DNA of 64,000 bases from Antrihabitans spumae (GTDB taxonomy: Bacteria > Actinomycetota > Actinomycetes > Mycobacteriales > Mycobacteriaceae): assembly GCF_043944905.1 (NCBI RefSeq), contig NZ_JBIMSN010000154.1:1-64000 (forward strand). Direction: 5' to 3'. The notes beneath the pieces were generated by a model, which was given only the letters and a program-made list of their open reading frames with translations, did not search any database and was not told the origin of the DNA. Below are positions 51,253 to 60,407 of this stretch, piece after piece. Position 1 is the first letter of the stretch. Each line of letters begins with the position of its first letter. Both the position numbers and the translations under genes were made by a program.

Positions 51253-52809
51253 CTATACGGTGCGCCGATCACGACGCTCGAAACCGCCGTAAGAGCCGGA
51301 ATCGGCACGACCACGGAAGCCGCCCGACGTCGAACCGGTACGAGGTGCATCCGCACGAGCCGGATCGCGACGCGGTGCATGGGGTGCATGCGGTGCGGCC
51401 GGTGCGTGGGGAGCGGCCTCGCGGCGCGGCGAGTACTCGCGACGCGGACCACGATCGGTCGTGCGGTCGCCCCGGTATCCGGTGCTTTCGCGGCGCGGTC
51501 CGCGGGAGCGGCTGTCGTAGCCACCTTCGCGACGGCCACCGCGGACGGTTGGCTCCGGAATCGGCTCGCCACTCGGCTGCTGTGCTCCGGTGATCGAGGC
51601 CAATTCGGTCGAACCCGGTGCGACGGGAACGAGCTGCGCCTTGACGCCGGCCATGGACGTCAACTTGCGCATCATGTTTCGCTGGTTCGGAAGCACGATC
51701 GCGACGACGGTGCCCTTCTCGCCTGCGCGTGCCGTGCGACCGGCGCGGTGCAGGTAGTCCTTGTGGTCGGCCGGGGGATCGACGTGGACGACGAGGTCGA
51801 TGCCGTCGACGTGGATGCCGCGGGCTGCGACATCGGTTGCGACGAGTACGGGGGTGCGGCCGTTCTTGAAGCGCTCGAGGACGCGGGTCCGCTGGTTCTG
51901 TGCCTTGCCGCCGTGCAGCGCCTCGGCCGGAATGCCAAGTGCACGAAGTCGATCCGTGATGCCCTCGCAGCCGAGCTTGGTGCGGGCGAACATGATCGTG
52001 CGGCCCGAGCGGGCGCCGATCTCGGCCAGGACCTTGTCCTTGTTGCCACGATCGACGAGCAGGACGTAGTGGTCCATCGTGTCGACACTCGCGCGGCCGT
52101 CTTCGGTCGAATGCTGCACGTGGTCGGGCAGGAACTGGCGAACGAGCGACTGGACCTCACGGTCGAGCGTCGCCGAGAACAGCAGGCGCTGACCGTCGGA
52201 GCGGGTCTGGCCGAGGATCTCGCGAACCTCGGGCAGGAAGCCCATGTCGGCCATCTGGTCGGCTTCGTCGAGCGCGGTGATTTCGATCGAGTCGAGCACG
52301 CAGGTGTTCTGACGCATGTGGTCGCCGAGGCGGCCAGGCGTTGCGACAAGGATGTCGACGCCGCGGCGCAACTGGTCGACCTGCTTGTTGAACGGTGTGC
52401 CGCCGACAGCTGCACGCACGGTAAGGCCGAGCGCAGTTGCGTAGGGAGACAAGGAATCTACGACCTGGAACGCGAGCTCGCGGGTCGGGACGAGTACCAG
52501 TGCACGCGGTCGCTTGGCGGCCGGACGGTCGGTGTGGCGAGCAAGTCGCGCAAGCATCGGCAGACCGAACGCGAGGGTCTTGCCGGAACCGGTCTGTGCG
52601 CGGCCGAGGACGTTGATACCGGCGATCGCGTCGGGAAGTGCCTTCGCCTGGATCGGCGAAGGAACGGTGATGGAGTTGCGCGCAAGTGCGGCGACAACAG
52701 GCTCGGGAAGGCCGAGCTGGGCGAACGTCAGCGCGACGGCGTCGCTCGAAGCGACGTCATCGGCGGCAACAATATTTTGGGCAGGGTCATTCAGGGCAGC
52801 GTTGGACAC
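51253..52809 (-). CDS. DEAD-box RNA helicase with Arg/Gly-rich tail
   Basis: A 518-residue helicase with motif I AQTGSGKT, DEAD in TALDEADQMADMGF, SAT, and HRAGRTARAG. The last ~110 residues are rich in Arg, Gly, Pro and His (RGGRREGG, RGDRTTDRGPRREYSPRRE and an HAPAAPHAPHAP repeat), an RNA-binding or condensation-prone tail. GTG at 52809 follows GGAGAGG; longer in-frame starts lack similarity. The gap upstream (52810-53033) may hold a long leader, common in cold-induced helicases, but I see no defined element. Confidence 0.9.
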   Translation of the reverse strand: MSNAALNDPAQNIVAADDVASSDAVALTFAQLGLPEPVVAALARNSITVPSPIQAKALPDAIAGINVLGRAQTGSGKTLAFGLPMLARLARHTDRPAAKRPRALVLVPTRELAFQVVDSLSPYATALGLTVRAAVGGTPFNKQVDQLRRGVDILVATPGRLGDHMRQNTCVLDSIEITALDEADQMADMGFLPEVREILGQTRSDGQRLLFSATLDREVQSLVRQFLPDHVQHSTEDGRASVDTMDHYVLLVDRGNKDKVLAEIGARSGRTIMFARTKLGCEGITDRLRALGIPAEALHGGKAQNQRTRVLERFKNGRTPVLVATDVAARGIHVDGIDLVVHVDPPADHKDYLHRAGRTARAGEKGTVVAIVLPNQRNMMRKLTSMAGVKAQLVPVAPGSTELASITGAQQPSGEPIPEPTVRGGRREGGYDSRSRGPRRESTGYRGDRTTDRGPRREYSPRREAAPHAPAAPHAPHAPRRDPARADAPRTGSTSGGFRGRADSGSYGGFERRDRRTV

Positions 52810-53033
52810 GCAGTAAAACCTCTCCGGACATAGGGCACGTCGCGGAGCGGTAGCTGTCGATGCAGCACGCACAAAGGGACGAGCCAGGGCACGGCTCACC
52901 GGTTTCCGCTTTGCAGAGGATCGGGCGATGCGCCACTTGATTCAATCGGCCACTCTGGCGGCCGTTATCGAGTGTACGCGATTCCACCCGTCGATAACGA
53001 TTCCGCGAACGTGACGTGGACTACTCCGGCAGG

Positions 53034-53981
53034 TCAGGCGGTGAACAACCGTTTGATCTCGACCAGCCATGGCACGGCTACGGCGATGGTCGGGATCACC
53101 AGAATGGCTGCCGAAGCGGTGTAGGCGGCCAACGCAATTCGCACATCACCGGCTGGGCCGCTGAGCCGCTGCACGCGTATGAGTGTGTGGGGTCCGCCTG
53201 CTGCAAGCGCACCGTCGGGGGCTGCTGACCCGGCGCAGGCGACCAACGCGCGCGCGAGGGGAGTCGGACCGGTGACCTTCACGGCGGAGTCGTCGGCGAG
53301 AAGCTCGACGAGCAACGTCACCGATCCGAGCGCCGACCCGCTGCGCACGAACCGGGGAAAAGCCTCGTGCACTGCCGTGAAGGCTTCGAGAACCAGATCG
53401 TGACGCGCGCGCAGATGCGACCGTTCGTGGGTGAGCACAGCCTTGAGCTCGGACTCGTCGAGGCTGGCGAATGTGCCTTCGCTCAACACAACTCGTCGGC
53501 GGAGGCCCGGCAGGCAGTAGGCGATGGGTTCGGTGGCTTCGAGGACGCGGATGTCGGCGGAGTGCACGCGGGTCGAGTCGTTCGCGCTGCGGTCGAGTAG
53601 GTCTACAAGCATGCGATGCCTGGCACGTCGGCGCCGGGTGAGCACCCCGACCCGCAGAACCGCGTAGATGAGACGAGCGCCGACGAGCAGGGTGAGGGCG
53701 AATACGACGACGTAGATCGTCCAGAGTGGGAGGCCGAGCGCGTCGATCTCTTTGGTCGGTGATGTGGTCGGACGGCCGTTCGCGCCGGGCACGAGGAGTT
53801 CGCTAGCAATTGCCAAGCCGGACCCGAATGCCGAAAGTACTGCGCCGAGACCGATCGCCTGCCAGAGCACGAGCGCTGCCCGCGGCGCCCGGTAAGGCCA
53901 TGTTGCGCGAGCGAGCAACGCCGGTGCGGGACCTGCCAGCAACAGTGCAAGGAGGCCGAAAACCGGCGCGGCGATGTTCAT
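53034..53981 (-). CDS. M56 family membrane metallopeptidase (Rv1845c/BlaR1-like)
   Basis: A 315-residue integral membrane protein. The zinc protease motif HEXXH reads HERSH in VLTHERSHLRARHDL, within a cytoplasmic or membrane-embedded M56 domain. Four to five helices. There is no C-terminal penicillin-binding sensor domain as in BlaR1. It lies downstream of a BlaI-type repressor and probably inactivates it by proteolysis in response to an envelope signal. Confidence 0.85.
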   Translation of the reverse strand: MNIAAPVFGLLALLLAGPAPALLARATWPYRAPRAALVLWQAIGLGAVLSAFGSGLAIASELLVPGANGRPTTSPTKEIDALGLPLWTIYVVVFALTLLVGARLIYAVLRVGVLTRRRRARHRMLVDLLDRSANDSTRVHSADIRVLEATEPIAYCLPGLRRRVVLSEGTFASLDESELKAVLTHERSHLRARHDLVLEAFTAVHEAFPRFVRSGSALGSVTLLVELLADDSAVKVTGPTPLARALVACAGSAAPDGALAAGGPHTLIRVQRLSGPAGDVRIALAAYTASAAILVIPTIAVAVPWLVEIKRLFTA

Positions 53982-54032
53982 CGGGTGACAGTGTTCCCTA
54001 CGAAGTCTCCCGGATTCGAGGAATCAGCAGGT

Positions 54033-54449
54033 TCACGGCGCATGACTGCTGCTCTTGTCGATGTTCGGCGGGGCCTTCGCTGCTTCGGACTTTTCGAGTT
54101 CGGCAAGAGCCTCGCGCAATGCAGCGGCCTCGTCAGCGCCGACCTGACCGACGAAATGTACGAGCGCTGCCGCTCGGCCACTCGATTCCGCCTGTTGCAG
54201 TGCGTCGACCATCAGGCTCGCCACCAATTCGTCACGCCCCGATACGGGTGCGTACCGGTGCGCGCGGTCGTCGCGCTCCTGGGTCACGAGATCCTTCTTC
54301 GCGAGACGCTGTAGCACCGTCATCACCGTTGTGTACGCGAGTTCACGTTTTGCAGCGAGCGCCTCGTGTACCTGACGTACCGTCTGCGGTTCGCTCGTCG
54401 ACCACAGATGATCCATAACAGCCCGTTCGAGCTCACCGAGTACAGCCAT
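54033..54449 (-). CDS. blaI: BlaI/MecI-type transcriptional repressor (Rv1846c-like)
   Basis: A 138-residue winged-helix repressor: MAVLGELERAVMDHLWSTSE, then the recognition region TVRQVHEALAAKRELAYTTVMTVLQRL. BlaI proteins bind dyads with TAC...GTA character and are cleaved by the partner M56 protease. ATG at 54449 gives the canonical N-terminus. The operator-like dyad at 54482-54502 lies just upstream, in the region shared with the divergent esterase gene. Confidence 0.88.
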   Translation of the reverse strand: MAVLGELERAVMDHLWSTSEPQTVRQVHEALAAKRELAYTTVMTVLQRLAKKDLVTQERDDRAHRYAPVSGRDELVASLMVDALQQAESSGRAAALVHFVGQVGADEAAALREALAELEKSEAAKAPPNIDKSSSHAP

Positions 54450-54481
54450 CCGAAAAGTGTACGGCGACTCCGACACAAATG

Positions 54482-54502
54482 CGTACTACACACCGTCGTA
54501 CG
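54482..54502. promoter_or_regulatory. Predicted BlaI operator (dyad)
   Basis: CGTACTAC and GTCGTACG, separated by ACACC, match as an inverted repeat at seven of eight positions. It is 33 bases upstream of the BlaI start and 98 upstream of the predicted esterase start, so BlaI could repress itself and the divergent membrane-lipid operon. Confidence 0.6.
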
Positions 54503-54599
54503 TAGAAAGCGCTGGATGTGGTATTCCTCATACTTGCGTCACGGCGTCGATCACGGGCTCCAGCGGGTGGCCCGAAGAACCTTTTACGAGGGGGCAGGG

Positions 54600-55901
54600 T
54601 TGGAACGGCTCGAGCAGTTGTCGTTGGTTACGGGAGCCTTGCCGTTGGTACTCACCGCGCTCGGCGCGCTCGGCGCCTGCTGGTTGCTCTTCGGCGGACG
54701 AACGCACTCGAGGCGCGCAGTGCCCATCGGAACGACGGCGGCTCTCGTGTTGACGGTCGTCCTCTACATCGTCGTCGAAAAGGTGTGGCATCCGTTCCCG
54801 GATCCGATCGTAGACGGAGTCTACGCCTGGATCGGGATCGGCGTAGCCGGCCTCGTTCTCCTCGTGCCGCGTATGCGGCGATCGACCCGCTGGATCGGCC
54901 GCATCGTGACTGTCCTCGCAGCCGTGGCTCTCGTCGTCACGGCAGGCGTCCAGATCAATCGGGTGTACGGGCAGTACCCGACGATTGCCGACGCGCTCGG
55001 TCTTCCCGACTCGAATCGCATCGACTTCGCAAATTTGCCAGGCCCGACCGGGCGGACCGTCGACGGGACGCCGCTCGACTCGGTCTGGAAGGCGCCGCAG
55101 AATCTACCGAGCGCAGGCAGGGTCACCTCCGCGGCCATCCCGGGTGCGAAGTCGGGGTTTGCCGCCCGCGATGCTCAGCTCTATCTCCCGCCGGCGTACT
55201 TTGTCGATCCGCGGCCACTGTTGCCCGTGCTGGTGCTGCTCACAGGCCAACCAGGCGACCCGAGGGACTGGTTTTCCGCAGGCAAGCTCGCCGTGACGAT
55301 GGACGACTTCGCGAAAGAGCACGGTGGACTCGCACCGATCGTCGTGATCGCGGACGGACTCGGCAGCGAACTCGCCAATCCACTGTGTATGGACTCGAAA
55401 CTCGGCAACGCGGGGTCCTACCTCGGGGTCGACGTACCGGCGTGGACGAAGGCGAACCTGCAGGTGAATCCGGACCCGAGGGCATGGGCAATCGCCGGTC
55501 TTTCCTACGGCGGAACCTGCGCGTTGCAAATGGCGACAAACTACCCAGACGTTTATCCGACATTTATCGACATGTCGGGTCAGACTGAGCCGACACTCGG
55601 CGATCGACAGCGCACCGTCGATGCAGCCTTCGGTGGCGACGAATCGGCATACGACAAGGTCAACCCGGCAAATCTGATGGCATCGCGCACGTACCCGAAC
55701 TCCGCGGGGGTTTTCGTGGTCGGCAGCGACGACAAAGATTTCAGATCAGGACAGCAGGCGATGTACGACAAGGCAAAAGCAGCCGGGATGGACGTCCTGT
55801 ACGTCGAACTGCCCGGCGGGCACAGTTGGGCGGTGTGGCAGCCGGGACTTCGGACTCAGCTGGGTTGGCTGGCACACCGATTGGGGCTGACCGCATCATG
55901 A
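54600..55901 (+). CDS. Membrane-anchored alpha/beta-hydrolase (putative aminoacyl-lipid hydrolase)
   Basis: A 433-residue protein with four N-terminal helices and an extracytoplasmic Ag85/EstA-like esterase domain (~150-430). The nucleophile motif is GLSYGGTCAL and the late His is in PGGHSWAVW. TTG at 54600 follows GAGGGGGCAGGG; ATG at 54516 is an alternative. It overlaps the aminoacyl-PG synthase-like gene by four bases. In Corynebacterium an esterase next to the alanyl-PG synthase removes the amino acid from the lipid; the same pairing is seen here. Confidence 0.75.
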   Translation: MERLEQLSLVTGALPLVLTALGALGACWLLFGGRTHSRRAVPIGTTAALVLTVVLYIVVEKVWHPFPDPIVDGVYAWIGIGVAGLVLLVPRMRRSTRWIGRIVTVLAAVALVVTAGVQINRVYGQYPTIADALGLPDSNRIDFANLPGPTGRTVDGTPLDSVWKAPQNLPSAGRVTSAAIPGAKSGFAARDAQLYLPPAYFVDPRPLLPVLVLLTGQPGDPRDWFSAGKLAVTMDDFAKEHGGLAPIVVIADGLGSELANPLCMDSKLGNAGSYLGVDVPAWTKANLQVNPDPRAWAIAGLSYGGTCALQMATNYPDVYPTFIDMSGQTEPTLGDRQRTVDAAFGGDESAYDKVNPANLMASRTYPNSAGVFVVGSDDKDFRSGQQAMYDKAKAAGMDVLYVELPGGHSWAVWQPGLRTQLGWLAHRLGLTAS

Positions 55902-58507
55902 GCGCGACAACACCGACCGAACCGGCCGAAGCTGCCGATCCCAGACGCACCCTGCGCGATATGTCGCGCGCGGCACTGGAATCGGCGAACCGATACTGGC
56001 AGCCGATCGTCATGACGATGCGTTTCGGCGCGCGTGGTGCCCCCGTCAGCATGGGTGCACTCGTGCTGCTGTGGGTGCTTGCACTCGTCACCGGCAGCGT
56101 GTGGCGGCAGTCGGAGTACGTCGTTCGTCATTTCGCTGTCGGCATCGTTCCATTCGAGCACTGGCGGATCTGGACACCGCTCAGCGCGGGTCTCTGGGCA
56201 CCAACACTTTTCGGCTATCTCGGGGCGACCGTTCTGATCTTCTTCGTCGCCGCACCCATCGAACGAAAGATCGGGTCCACACGGTTCGCGATCGCCGCGG
56301 TGTCGACACAGATTCTCGGCGCACTGCTCGGACTCGGGCTGGCGGTGGCGGCCAAGTTGTTCGACGAGAGCTGGGGCTTCCGCCTGCACGTCGGTACGGC
56401 TCTCGGGCCGACCACCTGGATCGTCGGTGTCGCGATGGTCGCGAGTTCGCGGATGGACACCCTGTGGCGCAGGCGTATTCGTGTAGGTCTGATCGCTCTG
56501 CTGCTGACCCTCTTCCTGTTCGGCGGTCACCTGCAGGACGTGATCAGGCTGGCGGCTGCCTTCGTCGGGCTTGTGCTCGGTCCATGGATCGTCGGTAGGT
56601 CCTCGCGCGGGAAGGTGACGACAGGAACTCGCCGTGAAGGCCGGGTGCTCGTTGCGATCATCGTCGCCGCGAGTGCACTCGGACCTGCGTTGGCTGCGCT
56701 GTCGCCCAACGCAATCGGACCTTTTGCCGTGCTGCGAGAATTGTTCAGAGGCATTGCGTACACCACCGAAGAAGTCCGCGATATCTGCGACGCCACACCC
56801 GGCTCGCTCGACTGCAGGCGCGGGGAACTCGAGCTGCGACTCGGCGGTGTCGGACCAACAATTCTGTCGCTGATGCCGTCGTTGTTCCTGCTTGTCGTCA
56901 GTGACGGACTGCGTCGGGGGAGGCGCTTCGCCTGGTTTGCCGCCGTCGCCGGTCAGGTTCTGTTGCTTGCGATGTCGCTGCTGAACTACGTCAACAGGTT
57001 CGTCGGTGCCGACGAATCCGATTGGGTCTTCTACGATTTCGAATCAGCGACCGCCTACCGGACCATTGTGCCGTTCCTGACCCCGTTGGCGGTCCTCGTC
57101 GTTCTCGTCGCAACGCGCCGCTTCTTCGACGTTCGTGCACCACGCGGTACGTATACCCGGCTGGCTGCCGTCATGGCCGCGCTCACGGCCGGTCTCGCCG
57201 CGATCTACGTGCTCGGCGGACTCGCCGCACGCAACGCGTTCGATCACACACCGACGCTGAGCGGTCTGCTCGCGGATTTCCCCGAACGGTTGATTCCGCC
57301 CGTCTACCTGCAGTGGCTCGATCCGCGGTTCCTTCCGGACGGTGCTGTTGCGACGTTCCTCTACGAGTGGACCGGCGTTGCCTTCTGGCTGGTCGCCTCG
57401 GTGCTCGTACTCGGAACGTTCCTCGTCCCCGCCTACGGCGCCGAGACGGACGCGACCGGACGCGCCCGAGAGTTGTTGCGGCGCAGCGGTGGTACCGCTC
57501 TGTCGTGGATGACGACGTGGCGAGGCAACAGGTACTGGTTCGCCGCCGACGGCGCCAGTTTCGTGGCCTACCGCGTCGTCGGTGGGGTCGCGATCACAAC
57601 GGGCGATCCGGTGGGGCCGCGAGACCGCTTGCGTGACAATGTCGTCGCCTTCGCCGAGTTCGCGTCGTCGAGCGGGTGGTCGCTCTGCTACTACTCGGTG
57701 AGTGTCGAACTGAAGGAGATCGCGGACGACCTCGGTTGGGGCGCAATCCAGGTCGCCGAGGAGACGGTGCTCGACCTGACGAAACTGGCATTCACCGGCA
57801 AGCGCTTCCAGGACGTCCGTACGTCGATCAACCGGGCGAAGAAGTCGGGTGTCGAAGCCGAGTGGACGACCTTCCACACTGCGCCGATCGAGATTCGCGA
57901 CCAGATCGTGGCGATCTCCGAAGAGTGGGTGGCCGACAAGGGAATGCCCGAAATGGGCTTCACACTCGGCGGTCTCGACGAGGTCGACGATGTCGAGGTG
58001 CGCTGCCTCATCGCTGTCGACGCCGACCGTCATGTGCACGGTGTGACGTCGTGGCTTCCCGTCTACCGCGACGGTGTCGTGGTCGGCTGGACGCTCGACT
58101 TCATGCGACGCCGCTCCGACGGCTTCCGTCCGACGATGGAATTTCTCATCGCATCCGCCGCGCTGCTGCTCAAAGACGAAGGCGCAGAGTTCGTCAGCCT
58201 CTCCGGCGCACCGCTCGCCAAGGTCGGCGATGCCGCCTCGCAGGATGCGTTGCCCGCTCCCGATGCGTTGACGGGCGCACTCGATCGTTTGCTCGAAGTG
58301 CTCGGCGCCGCACTGGAACCCGTGTACGGATTCCGCTCGTTGCTCGCGTTCAAATCGAAGTTCCAGCCGGACTACGTGCCGATGTACATGGTCTTCGCCG
58401 ACCCGGCCGCGCTGCCGAGCATCGGCAACGCGATCGGTCGCGCATATCTGCCGGAGGTATCGCTCGGGCAGGGTATGAAGCTGGTACGGACGATCATCGA
58501 TCGCTAG
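55898..58507 (+). CDS. Aminoacyl-phosphatidylglycerol synthase-like protein (DUF2156, MprF-type)
   Basis: An 869-residue protein. The N-terminal half has rhomboid-like helices (HFAVGIVPFEHWRIWTPL ... APIERKIGS) but no GxSG serine, and further membrane spans to about residue 520. The C-terminal third (~545-860) is a DUF2156 GNAT-type domain (NRYWFAADGASFVAYRVVGG, GDPVGPRDRLRDNVVAF, DFMRRRSDGFRPTMEFLI). It would move an amino acid from a charged tRNA to phosphatidylglycerol. ATG overlaps the hydrolase stop (ATGA). Confidence 0.8.
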   Translation: MSATTPTEPAEAADPRRTLRDMSRAALESANRYWQPIVMTMRFGARGAPVSMGALVLLWVLALVTGSVWRQSEYVVRHFAVGIVPFEHWRIWTPLSAGLWAPTLFGYLGATVLIFFVAAPIERKIGSTRFAIAAVSTQILGALLGLGLAVAAKLFDESWGFRLHVGTALGPTTWIVGVAMVASSRMDTLWRRRIRVGLIALLLTLFLFGGHLQDVIRLAAAFVGLVLGPWIVGRSSRGKVTTGTRREGRVLVAIIVAASALGPALAALSPNAIGPFAVLRELFRGIAYTTEEVRDICDATPGSLDCRRGELELRLGGVGPTILSLMPSLFLLVVSDGLRRGRRFAWFAAVAGQVLLLAMSLLNYVNRFVGADESDWVFYDFESATAYRTIVPFLTPLAVLVVLVATRRFFDVRAPRGTYTRLAAVMAALTAGLAAIYVLGGLAARNAFDHTPTLSGLLADFPERLIPPVYLQWLDPRFLPDGAVATFLYEWTGVAFWLVASVLVLGTFLVPAYGAETDATGRARELLRRSGGTALSWMTTWRGNRYWFAADGASFVAYRVVGGVAITTGDPVGPRDRLRDNVVAFAEFASSSGWSLCYYSVSVELKEIADDLGWGAIQVAEETVLDLTKLAFTGKRFQDVRTSINRAKKSGVEAEWTTFHTAPIEIRDQIVAISEEWVADKGMPEMGFTLGGLDEVDDVEVRCLIAVDADRHVHGVTSWLPVYRDGVVVGWTLDFMRRRSDGFRPTMEFLIASAALLLKDEGAEFVSLSGAPLAKVGDAASQDALPAPDALTGALDRLLEVLGAALEPVYGFRSLLAFKSKFQPDYVPMYMVFADPAALPSIGNAIGRAYLPEVSLGQGMKLVRTIIDR

Positions 58508-58518
58508 CCGAGGTTCAG

Positions 58519-59346
58519 TTACACCGTGGATTTGGGTCCGCCGACCGCGCCGTACACATGCCTCGTGCCGATCGGAACGATCAGCGGTCGATCGGAGACG
58601 GGGTCTTCGATGACGGTTGCGTCGAGCCCGAAAACGCGCTTCAGCAATTCTGCGGAGACGACGTCCTTCGGCGGACCCGAAGCGACGATGCGTCCTTCCG
58701 CCATCACGATGAGTTGGTCGCTGTAGCGGATCGCGAGGTTGAGGTCGTGCAGCACCATCACGACGGTACGGCCGAGCTCCTCGTGCAGGTGGTCGACGAG
58801 GTCGAGGACGTCGATCGAATGGGCGAGGTCGAGATAGGTCGTCGGCTCGTCGAGCAAGAGAATGTCCGTGCCCTGCGCGAGTGCCATCGAAATCCAGGCC
58901 CGCTGGCGTTGTCCGCCGGACAGTTCGTCGATCGGTCGCTTGGCCAGATCTGCGATACCGGTCAGCTCGAGTGCCTCGGTGACCTCGCGCTCGTCGTCTC
59001 CGGACCACTGTCGGATCCAGGACTGATGTGGATGTCGGCCGCGCGCAACGAGATCGGCGACCGTGAGGCCTTCGGGAGCGATCGGGGTCTGTGGCAGGAC
59101 GCCGAGGATTCGTGCGACGTCGCGGGATTTCATCGACGAGATGGCTTTGCCGTCGAGCAGCACCTTGCCTGCGCTCGGTCGGAGCAATCGTCCGAGGGAG
59201 CGCAGCAGGGTGGATTTACCGCAACCGTTCGGGCCGATGACGGTTGTTATGACGCCGGTCATCACCTCGAGGTCGAGGCCTTCGACGACCGTGCGGTCGC
59301 CGTAGCCGAGGGTGACGTCGACAGCCGCCAATCGAGTGCGGGTCAT
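58519..59346 (-). CDS. Iron-siderophore ABC transporter ATPase (FecE/FepC type)
   Basis: A 275-residue ABC ATPase: Walker A GPNGCGKST, Q-loop LPQTPIAPEG, signature LSGGQRQR, Walker B DILLLDEPTTYLDL and H-loop VLHDLN. The sequence is typical of siderophore importers. ATG at 59346 overlaps the upstream permease stop (ATGA). With two FecCD permeases it forms a complete membrane unit, but no solute-binding protein gene is in the window. Confidence 0.92.
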   Translation of the reverse strand: MTRTRLAAVDVTLGYGDRTVVEGLDLEVMTGVITTVIGPNGCGKSTLLRSLGRLLRPSAGKVLLDGKAISSMKSRDVARILGVLPQTPIAPEGLTVADLVARGRHPHQSWIRQWSGDDEREVTEALELTGIADLAKRPIDELSGGQRQRAWISMALAQGTDILLLDEPTTYLDLAHSIDVLDLVDHLHEELGRTVVMVLHDLNLAIRYSDQLIVMAEGRIVASGPPKDVVSAELLKRVFGLDATVIEDPVSDRPLIVPIGTRHVYGAVGGPKSTV

Positions 59347-60407
59347 ATCGACGCCTTCCGGTTGTTGCGTACGAGCAGGTAGAGCAAGAACGGGCCGCCG
59401 AGCGCTGCGGTGACGATGCCGACGGGAAGACTTATGGGGAGCAGCGTACGGGCGATGATGTCGCTTGCGAGGACAAGAACACCGCCGACCAGGGCCGAAC
59501 CGACGATCGGCTCGCCTGGAGTGCGTAATAGTCGACGTGCAATCTGCGGTGAGGCGAGTGCGACGAACCCGATCGGTCCGCTGGCGGCGGTTGCCAGTCC
59601 AGCGAGTGCGACAGCGGAGAGCAGGACGACGCCTTGCCTGGCCTGCAGGCGCACACCGAGGGAGCGGGCCTTGTCGTCGCCGAACCGCAGCGTCGCCATG
59701 GCGGGTGCAGAGATCAGGGCGACGACGCCGAAGACGACGACGCCGATCGCGGTCGTCCGTACGTTGCTCCACCCCGCTTGATCGAGCGATCCGGTCAGCC
59801 AGAGCTGAATGGTGGCGACGTCGTAGGTGTTCGCTTTGACGAACAGCCACCCGACCATGGCAAGCATCATCGCGTTGGTGCCGATGCCGATCAGGACGAG
59901 TCGATAGCCTTCGACGGCGCCCTGCCAGGCGAGCAGGTAGATCGCGCCCGCGGTGACGAATCCGCCGACCAGCGCCGCTGTGGGTACGCCGATGCCTACG
60001 CCTGCGCCGAACCCGACGATCAAGCCGACCGCTCCTACGCTTGCGCCGGCAGTGATCCCGAGGATGTCCGGGCTGGCCAGCGGATTGCGCAGAACGGATT
60101 GCGTTATCGCGCCCGAGATTCCGAGCGCGATGCCGACGAGAAGCCCGACGAGTGCGCGGGGGAGTCGAACGTCGTTGACGATGAATCGTTGCGATCTGGT
60201 TCCGGCGCCGCCGAGTGCGTCGATGACCTGGCCGACACTCAACGAGAGCTCGCCACGTCCGATGTCCACACAGAAGAGCAGCAACAGCAGCGCGAGCAGA
60301 ACGATGTTGACGAAGATCATCCACGGGCGAACGACGACCGATACGGGTCCGACTCGTACAGCTCGTCGGGTGACGGGCTTGGTGGTCTTGGCGACCTCGG
60401 TGGTCAT
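59343..60407 (-). CDS. Iron-siderophore ABC permease (FecCD)
   Basis: A 354-residue FecCD/BtuC permease with about nine to ten helices. Landmarks are LPRALVGLLVGIALGISGA, NPLASPDILGITAGASVGA and ASGPIGFVALASPQIARRL, the last for contact with the ATPase. ATG at 60407 overlaps the previous gene's stop; its own stop overlaps the ATPase start. Confidence 0.92.
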   Translation of the reverse strand: MTTEVAKTTKPVTRRAVRVGPVSVVVRPWMIFVNIVLLALLLLLFCVDIGRGELSLSVGQVIDALGGAGTRSQRFIVNDVRLPRALVGLLVGIALGISGAITQSVLRNPLASPDILGITAGASVGAVGLIVGFGAGVGIGVPTAALVGGFVTAGAIYLLAWQGAVEGYRLVLIGIGTNAMMLAMVGWLFVKANTYDVATIQLWLTGSLDQAGWSNVRTTAIGVVVFGVVALISAPAMATLRFGDDKARSLGVRLQARQGVVLLSAVALAGLATAASGPIGFVALASPQIARRLLRTPGEPIVGSALVGGVLVLASDIIARTLLPISLPVGIVTAALGGPFLLYLLVRNNRKASI

